A DNA stretch of 6,809 nucleotides, from assembly GCA_041588495.1 (NCBI GenBank), contig JBFGWM010000157.1:1-6809 (forward strand), written 5' to 3'. This document shows positions 1-5,799 of this stretch, in pieces (the first letter of the stretch is position 1; the number at the start of each line of letters is the position of its first letter). Under the pieces are notes generated by a model, which saw nothing but the letters and a program-made list of their open reading frames with translations, was not told where the DNA came from and did not search any database. The translations under genes were made by a program, and so were the position numbers. This DNA comes from JBFGWM01 sp041588495 (GTDB lineage: Bacteria; Pseudomonadota; Gammaproteobacteria; Pseudomonadales; JBFGWM01).

Positions 1-369
1 GATCTGCCGCCAGAGGAGGTGGCGAAGCGTCCCGACGTACTGGTCATCGAGTCTGGCGAGATCGAACTGCCTTCCGATGTGCGGATGAAATCCATCAGCC
101 TGCCGGAAAACGTGGTCTACGCCTGCCTGGCCGAGACGATCGTGCTTGCACTCGAAGGCCGGTTCGAAGTCTTCACCATCGGTCGTGACACCGAGTGGGA
201 AAAGGTCAAGGAGATCTACAAGCTGGGTCTCAAGCACGGCATGAAGCTTGCGGCGATTGCCGGGGTCAACGGGGTCTATACCGACGAGGACATCGCCGAA
301 GTTGTGAAGCTGGCGAAGGAAGCGCGCAAGACCTGGAAGGTGCCGGGGAAGGCGCCCGCCGCGGCATAG
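1..369 (+). CDS. C-terminal fragment of a predicted amino acid dehydrogenase / long-chain acyl-ACP reductase-like protein
   Basis: The reading frame is open from the first base and ends at TAG 367-369, so only the last 122 codons of a longer gene are present. An in-frame GTG at 19 follows a GGAGG-like stretch, but it is unlikely to be the true start because coding sense continues upstream to the edge. The visible part holds a beta strand (DVLVIESGEIELP), then ENVVYACLAETIVLALEGRFE, FTIGRDTEWEKVKEI, and a helical tail with KHGMKLAAIAGV. The pattern 'CLAET(M/I).LALEGR(F/Y)E.(F/Y)T(I/L)GR' is one I associate with the C-terminus of the COG5322-type dehydrogenases, whose cyanobacterial member reduces fatty acyl-ACP to fatty aldehyde using NADPH. 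The nucleotide-binding domain and catalytic residues lie outside the window, so substrate cannot be assigned. The Ala/Pro-rich end (KVPGKAPAAA) looks like a disordered tail. Family recognition is from memory of motifs and is moderately sure; the fact that it is a real coding 3' end is much surer. Confidence 0.65.
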   Translation, partial: DLPPEEVAKRPDVLVIESGEIELPSDVRMKSISLPENVVYACLAETIVLALEGRFEVFTIGRDTEWEKVKEIYKLGLKHGMKLAAIAGVNGVYTDEDIAEVVKLAKEARKTWKVPGKAPAAA

Positions 370-385
370 TTGCGCGGTGGTGCGA

Positions 386-423
386 ACGGCCGGCGCCCGT
401 TGAGCGGGGGCGTCGGCCGTTTA
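386..423 (+). terminator. probable intrinsic terminator after the dehydrogenase-like gene
   Basis: Left arm ACGGCCGGCGCCCG (386-399), loop TTGAG, right arm CGGGGGCGTCGGCCGT (405-420). The arms pair almost throughout, with one G-T wobble and a small bulge in the C/G run, giving a very GC-rich stem that starts 16 bases after the TAG. It runs into TTTAT, a short U-tract, so termination is likely but may be incomplete. It separates the fragment on the left from the next gene. Confidence 0.65.
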
Positions 424-486
424 TCGATCGTGGTGGCGGGGAGATGATACGCTGACTGGTGGAGGAAATGTGCCGAGTGCATTCCC

Positions 487-1083
487 ATGTCCCCGGAGCG
501 CAGCCAGATGCCCCAGGCAGGTGATTCCACCGATCCCCGTTTTCGGCTGCTCGAAGCATTGGGCGCTGCCGAAATTCCTCATAACTCCGACCAGAGCCTG
601 CTCGAACACCTGGCCGGCACCCACCGGCTGATGCGTGCCTGGAGCGGCCGCCCGGCGCTTTGCGACGCGGCGCTGTTCCACTCGATTTACGGTACGGAGT
701 TCTTTGGCGCCGGTTCGGGCGTCGTCGACGGCGGAGCTCGTGAGAACCTCCGGGCGGTGATCGGTGCGGAGGCGGAGGCGCTGGTGTGGCTGTGGTGTTG
801 CGGGCGTCGCCAGAGCCTGCGCGACAGCCTCGAGGGCAGAACGCCGCCGCGTATCATGCACCGCAGTCTCGGCCGGTGGATTCGACTGCGGGACGGGCAA
901 CTGGACGATATCATCAACCTGTGGATCGCCGACACGCTTGAACAGTTGCCCCGGGTGCCGCAACGCTCGCTGCCGACGGCCAGGAGCTTGATGCGCTACC
1001 GGGCACGTGGCCTGCCCGGGGCGCGTGCGGCGCTGGAGAACGCGGTCGGGACGGCCCGTCCCGATGCGAATTCGTGTAAATGA
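487..1083 (+). CDS. DUF6817-like uncharacterised protein (HD-like helical fold suspected)
   Basis: A 198-residue soluble protein with no signal peptide or membrane segment. Motifs in order: RLLEALGA.E.PH (about residues 20-32), LLEHLAGTHRLM (38-49), CDAALFHSIYGTEFF (59-73), IGAEAEALVWL (92-102) and, near the end, DDIINLWIADTLEQLPR (140-156). The His-containing helices PH, EHL.GT and LFHS.YGTE are the hallmark of a family I recall as DUF6817, whose spaced His/Asp pattern resembles metal-binding HD-type hydrolases; no function is established to my knowledge. Start choice is uncertain: ATG 487 has no clear ribosome binding site, whereas ATG 508 (in frame, MPQAGDSTDPRF) has GGAG at 495-498 with a 9-base spacing and still contains the whole conserved region. 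A strong GGAGGA at 461-466 lies just before an out-of-frame ATG at 468. It stands alone between a terminator upstream and a 161-base gap downstream, so it is probably monocistronic. The tail after about residue 165 is Arg/Ala-rich and looks unconserved. Confidence 0.8.
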   Translation: MSPERSQMPQAGDSTDPRFRLLEALGAAEIPHNSDQSLLEHLAGTHRLMRAWSGRPALCDAALFHSIYGTEFFGAGSGVVDGGARENLRAVIGAEAEALVWLWCCGRRQSLRDSLEGRTPPRIMHRSLGRWIRLRDGQLDDIINLWIADTLEQLPRVPQRSLPTARSLMRYRARGLPGARAALENAVGTARPDANSCK

Positions 1084-1122
1084 ACCTGCCGTAACCGACC
1101 CGGCATAGGCGTGAATGCAATC

Positions 1123-1190
1123 CCGGGAATCCGCCGTACCGGTTTGCGAGGACGGGTTCCGATGTTGAATACCAGAGCACCGATTCCCGG
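1123..1190. repeat. 9-bp perfect inverted repeat in the intergenic gap
   Basis: CCGGGAATC at 1123-1131 is mirrored by GATTCCCGG at 1182-1190, 50 bases apart, in the non-coding stretch between the DUF6817-like gene and the lipoprotein gene. The right arm is followed by TAAAACAAC, not a T-run, so it does not look like an intrinsic terminator for the + strand. It could close a leader RNA structure before the lipoprotein start, or be chance in GC-rich DNA. Confidence 0.3.
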
Positions 1191-1244
1191 TAAAACAACC
1201 GCAACCGGATCCATGCGGTGCACCGGCGAAATGGGTGCCACGTA

Positions 1245-1709
1245 ATGCAGAAAATTCTGCTGGCGCTCTTATGGATTGGCGCGGACGCGCTGGCCGGGTG
1301 CACCGGCTGGCTGGATCACCTGGACCAGTTGAGCTACTGGGAGAAATTGGCAGAGATTCGTTCCGTGTCCGACTTGCCGATGGCCATGCAAAGGGAGCGC
1401 GTGCCTGACCTCGCCGACCTGCTCACGGTTGAAGATTCGTCGGTAAGAATTGTCGCGGCCGAAGAGATCGCCGAGATCCGCGAGGTTGCCGATTCAGCCC
1501 TGTCCCGACTGGTCGGAAATTTCTGGAGGCCCAATGGTGAGGAGGGCATGACCTACATCGCCGCGGTGGTCAGCTTTGGAGAACGGGCGCTCCCCTCACT
1601 GCAGCAGGCACTTGCCAGTCGCGATTCCCTTGTACGCGCACGGGCCTGCGACGCCCTGCTGAGGATATATCGGGCACCGCTCAGCGATGGCCGGTGCAGG
1701 GTAGAATAG
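1245..1709 (+). CDS. small predicted lipoprotein with HEAT-like repeats
   Basis: From ATG 1245 the protein is 154 residues. It opens with MQK, a hydrophobic stretch, and the lipobox L16-A17-G18-C19, so it is predicted to be exported, cleaved by signal peptidase II and lipid-anchored at Cys19; the residue after Cys is Thr, not Asp, which favours sorting to the outer membrane. An Asp (residue 14) inside the hydrophobic region is unusual and weakens the prediction somewhat. The mature part has two helical hairpins that fit HEAT-like repeats: about 54-80 (PDLADLLTVEDSSVRIVAAE...) and 113-142 (RALPSLQQALASRDSLVRAR...), each with the D/S-x-x-V-R-x-x-A signature. Such repeats are protein-interaction scaffolds; the partner is unknown. 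An in-frame GTG at 1218 would add MHRRNGCHV; ATG 1245 is preferred because it gives a normal signal-peptide length, although neither start has a good Shine-Dalgarno sequence. It lies upstream of the pilin in the same direction, 184 bases away, so a functional link is possible but not shown. Confidence 0.75.
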   Translation: MQKILLALLWIGADALAGCTGWLDHLDQLSYWEKLAEIRSVSDLPMAMQRERVPDLADLLTVEDSSVRIVAAEEIAEIREVADSALSRLVGNFWRPNGEEGMTYIAAVVSFGERALPSLQQALASRDSLVRARACDALLRIYRAPLSDGRCRVE

Positions 1710-1759
1710 CGACCGTTCGGCACGCTACAGGGTCGCGCGTTCATCGGAAACCGGTCGCT
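1708..1759. repeat. 8-bp inverted repeat after the lipoprotein gene
   Basis: AGCGACCG at 1708-1715, overlapping the TAG stop, is mirrored by CGGTCGCT at 1752-1759 with 36 bases between. No T-run follows, so a Rho-independent terminator is not supported. It may form a 3' stem on the lipoprotein transcript or be chance. Confidence 0.25.
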
Positions 1760-1814
1760 GAGCTATCCTTGTGGGGAAACTGCCTGTCACTACCCGCCGA
1801 CTGCGGGGGCGCAC

Positions 1815-1842
1815 TTGTCCGAAGCGGGAATAATGGTTAAAT
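1815..1842 (+). promoter_or_regulatory. weak candidate sigma-70-type promoter for the pilin gene
   Basis: TTGTCC (1815-1820) and TTAAAT (1837-1842), 16 bases apart, each match four of six consensus positions. This sits in a locally AT-richer patch (AATAATGGTTAAATCTAATAT) that contrasts with the GC-rich surroundings and lies about 50 bases before the preferred pilin start. I looked for the GG-N10-GC pattern of sigma-54 promoters, which drive many pilin genes, and found no convincing one in this gap. Confidence 0.3.
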
Positions 1843-1893
1843 CTAATATCGACACCGGCTGTGAACCTCTCGCGTAATCGTAATGGTAACGGC

Positions 1894-2322
1894 ATGAATT
1901 TCAGAACTGGACGCGGTTACACACTGATTGAACTGATGGCTGTCACCCTGGTGCTGGGTGTGCTCGCCGCGATCGCGCTCCCCGCCTACTTCAACTATTC
2001 GACCCGGGCCAAGGCGTCGGAAGGGCTCAGTTTCTTCGTGCCGGCCAAGAAGGGCGTCGTGGAATTCCGGCTGCAGTCGGGCCGCTTCCCGGACAACAAT
2101 GGCGAGGCGGGCCTGGGCGCTCCCACGGATTACTCGGGCGATTACGTTGCCAGCGTGACTGTGGGAGCGAACGGCGTGGTTTCCGTGTTGTTCGACGACC
2201 CTGCGCTGCTCGGCGGCTCCCTGGTCTGGACGCCTTCCTATGTGCCAGTGGACGGATCGATCAAGTGGGTCTGTTCTACGGCGATTCCGCACACCCTTGT
2301 GCCAAAAACCTGCCGAAACTAG
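1894..2322 (+). CDS. type IV pilin precursor (PilA/PilE type)
   Basis: The 142-residue precursor has a short basic leader MNFRTGRG followed by YTLIELM, the class III signal cut after Gly8 by the prepilin peptidase (PilD family), which also N-methylates residue 1. Mature residue 1 is Tyr instead of the usual Phe; Glu5, needed for assembly, is present, and the hydrophobic helix (AVTLVLGVLAAIALPAY) keeps the conserved Pro at mature position 22. The C-terminus reads WVC (Cys127) ... LVPKTC (Cys140) RN, the typical disulfide-closed D-region of PilA-type pilins ending in 'P..CR'. Mature length of 134 residues is within the normal range. An in-frame GTG at 1861 would add an Asn/Arg-rich MNLSRNRNGNG; ATG 1894 is preferred because it gives a normal 8-residue leader. 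Neither start has a strong ribosome binding site. The product would polymerise into a surface pilus for twitching, adhesion or DNA uptake; no assembly genes are in the window. The next gene follows after 49 bases and is probably co-transcribed. Confidence 0.92.
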   Translation: MNFRTGRGYTLIELMAVTLVLGVLAAIALPAYFNYSTRAKASEGLSFFVPAKKGVVEFRLQSGRFPDNNGEAGLGAPTDYSGDYVASVTVGANGVVSVLFDDPALLGGSLVWTPSYVPVDGSIKWVCSTAIPHTLVPKTCRN

Positions 2323-2326
2323 AAGA

Positions 2327-2349
2327 GTCTGACCGGTCGCCGGTCGGGC
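2327..2349 (+). other. hairpin between pilin and membrane pseudo-GGDEF gene
   Basis: GACCGG (2331-2336), loop TCG, CCGGTC (2340-2345) is a perfect six-pair stem, extended to about ten pairs by flanking G-C and G-T pairs (2327-2330 with 2346-2349). It starts five bases after the pilin stop codon and lacks a T-run. A stem here could stabilise the 3' end of an abundant pilin mRNA or reduce read-through so that pilin outnumbers the downstream membrane protein; this role is inferred. Confidence 0.45.
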
Positions 2350-2371
2350 GGTCATGCACGGGAGTTGATGA

Positions 2372-3520
2372 ATGAGTACGGCCACAACCCGCAGTATTCC
2401 CACGCAGCCCGAGGATTACAGGGCGATCCTCGGCTACATTTGCGCGGGGAACTGGATTGCCATTGCCGCCGCGCTGATCGTCGAGGTGTTTCTGCGGACT
2501 TCCGAGAGCCACCAGTGGCCCCACTGGGGAAACTTCTCGCTGACCTACAACTTCGCGCTGGTCGAGTTCGCCGTTCTGAATCTTGGGGTCGTATTGTTAT
2601 TGCGCCGTACAGAGTGGCTTGATCGCGCGCCCCGCGAGGCTCTGGGTCGCCTCCGCTGGGTTCTGCTCGCGCTGCTGGCGCTCGACGGACTGCACCTGCT
2701 CGGTTTCCTGCGCATGACCGGTGGCGTCCAGGGGCCGGCAATCGTCCTGGTGCCGCCCGTAATCCTCACCCTCTACCTGCTGCTGCCACGCAGCGAGGCC
2801 AATCCGGCTGCATTCGGTTTCCTGGTGATCCTCCTGCTCGTGGCCGTGGTCGACATTCTGTCCGGCGGGCCGGCGGGCATGCTCGCTGAGGCATTCAAGC
2901 CGGACAACCCGGTGCCGCTCCCGTGGTTCCTCGTGGTCGTGGTCGGACTGGTCCTGGCCATGCTGGTGGGACTGGCCGCCTGCGGAAAGATGGAAAAGGC
3001 CGGGGTCAGTCTGCGGTCCCAACTGAACCATGATCCGCAGACCGGGTTGTTTTCGCGGGAAGTGCTGGAGCGGCGGGTGCCTGGGGAACTGGGCCGTATC
3101 GGGCGCAGCGAGTCCAATGCGGCGCTGCTGATGATCGGGTTCAAGAACATTGAAGAATTGCTGCCTCATGGTGATTACGCCGGTTTCGACAAGGTGGTGA
3201 GAGACTTCGCCGGGGGGCTGAACAGTTCGACACGAGCAGCGGACACGTGCGTCCGTTACGATGTGGCGAGCTTCGCGGCCCTGTTACCCACCGCCTCCAG
3301 CGAAACGGTGAAATTGGTCATTGACCGGATCCAGAAATGCGCCGATGCGATTCGGCCGCAGGAAAACGCCGATGGCAGCGTGGACCTGGCGGTTGGCGTG
3401 GCGGTCGCCTCGGCCAGCAGCCAGGCTGATCCGGCATCTTTTGTCAGCGCGGCGCAGGAGGCGCTGCGCGAGGCCCACGCCGCAGGTGAGGGTCACCAGG
3501 TGGTTTCCCGGAAACTGTAG
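2372..3520 (+). CDS. six-helix membrane protein with degenerate GGDEF domain, likely c-di-GMP receptor
   Basis: A 382-residue protein. Six predicted membrane segments lie at about residues 20-41, 60-77, 95-112, 121-139, 146-163 and 184-204, followed by a cytoplasmic domain (about 218-380) with the GGDEF-domain outline: HDPQTGLFSREVLERRV, a FKNI strand-helix, RYDVASFAALLP, and a VGVAVAS strand with a final AQEALREAHAAG helix. The catalytic site is lost: the GGDEF position reads DVASF (297-301), the metal-binding Asp of the usual 'D.DHFK' is Leu253, and the 'IND' Asn is Glu. In contrast R288-A-A-D291 sits exactly five residues before the degenerate motif, which is the position of the RxxD inhibitory c-di-GMP site. 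Known degenerate GGDEF proteins that keep RxxD, such as PelD, bind c-di-GMP as receptors; the same is inferred here. Start ATG 2372 has GGGAG at 2360-2364 with good spacing. It is 49 bases behind the pilin, suggesting one operon, and converges with an active diguanylate cyclase gene. Membrane-segment count is by eye. Confidence 0.85.
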   Translation: MSTATTRSIPTQPEDYRAILGYICAGNWIAIAAALIVEVFLRTSESHQWPHWGNFSLTYNFALVEFAVLNLGVVLLLRRTEWLDRAPREALGRLRWVLLALLALDGLHLLGFLRMTGGVQGPAIVLVPPVILTLYLLLPRSEANPAAFGFLVILLLVAVVDILSGGPAGMLAEAFKPDNPVPLPWFLVVVVGLVLAMLVGLAACGKMEKAGVSLRSQLNHDPQTGLFSREVLERRVPGELGRIGRSESNAALLMIGFKNIEELLPHGDYAGFDKVVRDFAGGLNSSTRAADTCVRYDVASFAALLPTASSETVKLVIDRIQKCADAIRPQENADGSVDLAVGVAVASASSQADPASFVSAAQEALREAHAAGEGHQVVSRKL

Positions 3521-3596
3521 AGGTTCAGACGCGGCTTTGCCGTCGACGAGGTAGTGCGGCTGTCCGAATGATCCAGGCCTTTCCCGGCATGAACAG

Positions 3597-5678
3597 CTAT
3601 TCAGCCACCACCACGCGATTCCGCCCCTGTTCCTTGGCCTGGTAAAGTGCGGCATCGGCACGTTGGAAGGTTTCGTCGAGGGTGCTCCCGAAACGGTGCG
3701 GCGTCATTCCGAAGCTGCAGGTGATGCGAAGCGTTCCCCCCTGGCCGTTGTCCACTTCCTCTTTTGCAATGTTCTCGCGGAGTCGGTTGATGACCTTCAA
3801 TCCGATGTCGAGACGGCTGTTGAGTAACGCGATCACGAATTCCTCGCCTCCAAACCGTGCACAAAGGTCCACTTCACGAATGTCCTTGCGAATGCGGTCC
3901 GCCAGCATCTTCAGTACCTCGTCGCCCACGGCGTGACCCCATGTGTCGTTCACCGACTTGAAATGATCCGCATCCATGACGAGCACCAGGGGCGGTGATT
4001 TTGCCGCCCGGCCGCTCAGCACGTTGACTTCCCAACGCTCTTCGAATCCCCGGCGATTCGGCATTCCGGTCAACGCGTCATGCGTTGCCTCGTGATGCCG
4101 CTCCTTTATGATCTGGAGATTCCTGGCCTCCTCGGTCTTGGCTGCCATGATGTCCTGCAGGGTGCCCGCCATGCGCATGCGGTCCGGGGCATCCTCCAGA
4201 GCCACGCTGGCTCCGCGCAGGGCAAACCAGCGGTCTTCCCCGGTTCCGGTTTTCAGCAGGAGTTCCTCGGTAAAGTCTCCCGTTTCCTGCGCGTACTGTT
4301 CCATGTATGAGCGGACCTGGTCGGGGTCAGGCTCCACAACAATGCTGAGCAGGCCCTCCAGCGTCGCCGGAAAATCTCCTGGTTGGTACCGCAACAATTC
4401 GTAGAACCGGGGAGAAAACCACATGTTTGGAACGAGTGTGTCTTGCCAGTCCCAGGGTCCGTCCTTGCTGCCACCGATCACGGCCTCCAGGCGGGTCTCG
4501 CTCTCCGCGAGCTTTTGCACGGCCTCGCGCAGTTCCAGCGTCCTTTCCTCAACGCGCTGCTCCAGCAGGTCCTTCTCGCGCACCAGGGCGCTCGTCATCT
4601 GCCTCAGGACACTCTCAAGCAAGAGGATTTCGTTATCCGTTTCACTGCCTTTCTTCCCCTGAGTGTCCTCGTCGTGCACGTGCGCGATGTGGGTTTTCCA
4701 GGCAAAGTCCGTGAGTTTGCGGATGGGCTGCGTCAGGCCGAAGGCCACCCACCAGCTTGCCGCAATCAGGAGGGGCAACAGAACGGCGGCGAGGATCGTT
4801 GCAACCCGGCGAACCTGTCGAAGCGGCGCGAGAACCTCCTGCTTGTCTTTCTTGACCACGATGCCCCAGCCATGGGCATCCAGGTGGCGGGTGGCAGCCA
4901 GCACGGGCACATCCCGATAATCGACGACGTCCCGCATTACGTCTTCCACGCCCTGCAGTGCGAGGTTCATGGGCTCTTTCGTTTGCGACTTGTCGACGGT
5001 TCGTTGCAGCGCAGCCCAGGGATCGAATCGCGTGGGGGTCAGGAAAAGCGCGTTGCCGTCCGCGTCGAAAGCTGCAAGCAGTGTCTCACCACTTTCCCCG
5101 AGCCCGGTATAGTCCACCGTCGCAGCGGCCAGTGATTCCAGTGAGCTGTGTATGACCAACGTGCCGAGGTGAGAGTCGTTGCGGTTTATGGGGCCGGCGA
5201 TCAGCATCCCCGGCACGTCTTCCTCGTCCAGGACAAACGCGTAAATGTTCGACTTCTCCCGGGCCATCGCATACCAGGGTTCGGCCGGAAGGTCCTCCGG
5301 AAACCAGTACGGGTCGGTGGCGCCCAGCCATCGGCCGTTTGCGTCGGCCACGGCAACCGCATTGAACTCGTGGGTGCTCGCCAGAATTTCGCTGAGAACC
5401 CCCTCGAGCTCTTCTCCGGAGATCGGCCCGGATGCAGACCAAGATTCCACAAGGGTTGCCAGCCGCTTGTGGCGTGCCGCCACCGTGAAACGTTCCCGGT
5501 ACTGGTTGGTCAGGTGGCGCAGCCTGTTCTCCTGGGCCGCCGCCAGCGATTGCAGCTGCGATTCCGCCTGCTCCTCCAGGAGATTGGAGACATACCCGTG
5601 CAGGCCGTACAGGGTCCCCGCGATCGCGATGGTGACGATGGGTATGAAGGCTGCCAGGATTCTGGTTCTAATTCGCAT
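3597..5678 (-). CDS. membrane diguanylate cyclase: CACHE-HAMP-PAS-GGDEF
   Basis: A 693-residue sensory enzyme that condenses two GTP into c-di-GMP. Membrane helix 1 is about 7-29; a large extracytoplasmic domain (about 30-285) has the look of a double CACHE sensor (FNAVAVADANGRWLGAT..., later GETLLAAFDADGNALF and HGWGIVVKKDKQEVLAPL before the membrane). Helix 2 is about 293-314, followed by HAMP (TQPIRKLTDFA...) and a coiled coil (about 350-400), then a PAS_3-like domain (about 395-512, WDWQDT... to GTLQDIMAAKTEE). The GGDEF domain (about 525-690) is complete: HDALTGMPNRRGFEERW, D569 in MDADHFKSVND, GGEEF at 610-614, CSFGMT, and RADAALYQAKEQGRNRV. R601-E-V-D604 gives the RxxD site for product inhibition. 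No EAL or HD-GYP phosphodiesterase domain follows. The ligand cannot be read from sequence; CACHE domains usually bind small metabolites. The start ATG (complement of 5676-5678) begins MRIRTRILAAF, a sensible N-terminus, though the ribosome binding site is weak (GAAG about ten bases upstream). It is convergent with the pseudo-GGDEF gene, 76 bases apart with no convincing terminator between. Confidence 0.95.
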   Translation of the reverse strand: MRIRTRILAAFIPIVTIAIAGTLYGLHGYVSNLLEEQAESQLQSLAAAQENRLRHLTNQYRERFTVAARHKRLATLVESWSASGPISGEELEGVLSEILASTHEFNAVAVADANGRWLGATDPYWFPEDLPAEPWYAMAREKSNIYAFVLDEEDVPGMLIAGPINRNDSHLGTLVIHSSLESLAAATVDYTGLGESGETLLAAFDADGNALFLTPTRFDPWAALQRTVDKSQTKEPMNLALQGVEDVMRDVVDYRDVPVLAATRHLDAHGWGIVVKKDKQEVLAPLRQVRRVATILAAVLLPLLIAASWWVAFGLTQPIRKLTDFAWKTHIAHVHDEDTQGKKGSETDNEILLLESVLRQMTSALVREKDLLEQRVEERTLELREAVQKLAESETRLEAVIGGSKDGPWDWQDTLVPNMWFSPRFYELLRYQPGDFPATLEGLLSIVVEPDPDQVRSYMEQYAQETGDFTEELLLKTGTGEDRWFALRGASVALEDAPDRMRMAGTLQDIMAAKTEEARNLQIIKERHHEATHDALTGMPNRRGFEERWEVNVLSGRAAKSPPLVLVMDADHFKSVNDTWGHAVGDEVLKMLADRIRKDIREVDLCARFGGEEFVIALLNSRLDIGLKVINRLRENIAKEEVDNGQGGTLRITCSFGMTPHRFGSTLDETFQRADAALYQAKEQGRNRVVVAE

Positions 5679-5702
5679 GTGGCTTTGTCTTCATGTTTTT
5701 GC

Positions 5703-5737
5703 GGGTCATTCGCACGAACGGTGCGAAAAAAGGACCC
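5703..5737. promoter_or_regulatory. dyad (possible operator) between the divergent cyclase and peroxidase genes
   Basis: TTCGCAC (5709-5715), five-base spacer, GTGCGAA (5721-5727) is a perfect seven-pair dyad, flanked by a second matching pair GGGTC (5703-5707) and GACCC (5733-5737). On neither strand is it followed by a T-run, so it does not behave as a terminator. It lies 24-59 bases before the cyclase start on the minus strand, where a repressor or activator could act on one or both divergent genes. The transcription factor is unknown. Confidence 0.4.
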
Positions 5738-5799
5738 GGATAAAGAATCAATGGTAGTCTAATCATTATGTGCCAGTGCCGGATCAACAGGTAGCATCG

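Noticed and set aside
19..369. Complete small protein starting at GTG 19
   Set aside because: The frame stays open to base 1 with plausible coding sequence, and the protein matches only the C-terminal part of a longer dehydrogenase family.
421..963. 180-codon minus-strand frame
   Set aside because: Antisense to the DUF6817-like gene, whose conserved motifs show the + strand is coding.
1710..1893. Sigma-54 promoter for the pilin
   Set aside because: No GG-N10-GC arrangement was found; the TGGGG...CTGCC stretch near 1771 has the wrong spacing.
1843..2403. 186-codon minus-strand frame across the pilin
   Set aside because: Covers the pilin gene in reverse, and the pilin has unmistakable family motifs.
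2597..3169. 190-codon minus-strand frame rich in His and Gln
   Set aside because: Antisense to the six-helix membrane protein; its Gln/His richness mirrors Leu/Val codons of the membrane helices.
4383..5135. 250-codon open frame on the + strand inside the cyclase gene
   Set aside because: It lies wholly antisense to a well-supported CACHE-HAMP-PAS-GGDEF protein; the translation is low-complexity with no motif, and GC-rich codon bias readily opens the opposite frame.
5703..5737. Dyad near the cyclase start as an intrinsic terminator
   Set aside because: The hairpin is followed by A/G-rich sequence on the + strand and by GCAAAAAC on the minus strand, not by a U-tract; it also lies upstream of both genes.
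5148..5762. 204-codon open frame on the + strand over the cyclase 5' end
   Set aside because: Antisense shadow of the CACHE domain; no recognisable domain and no ribosome binding site.
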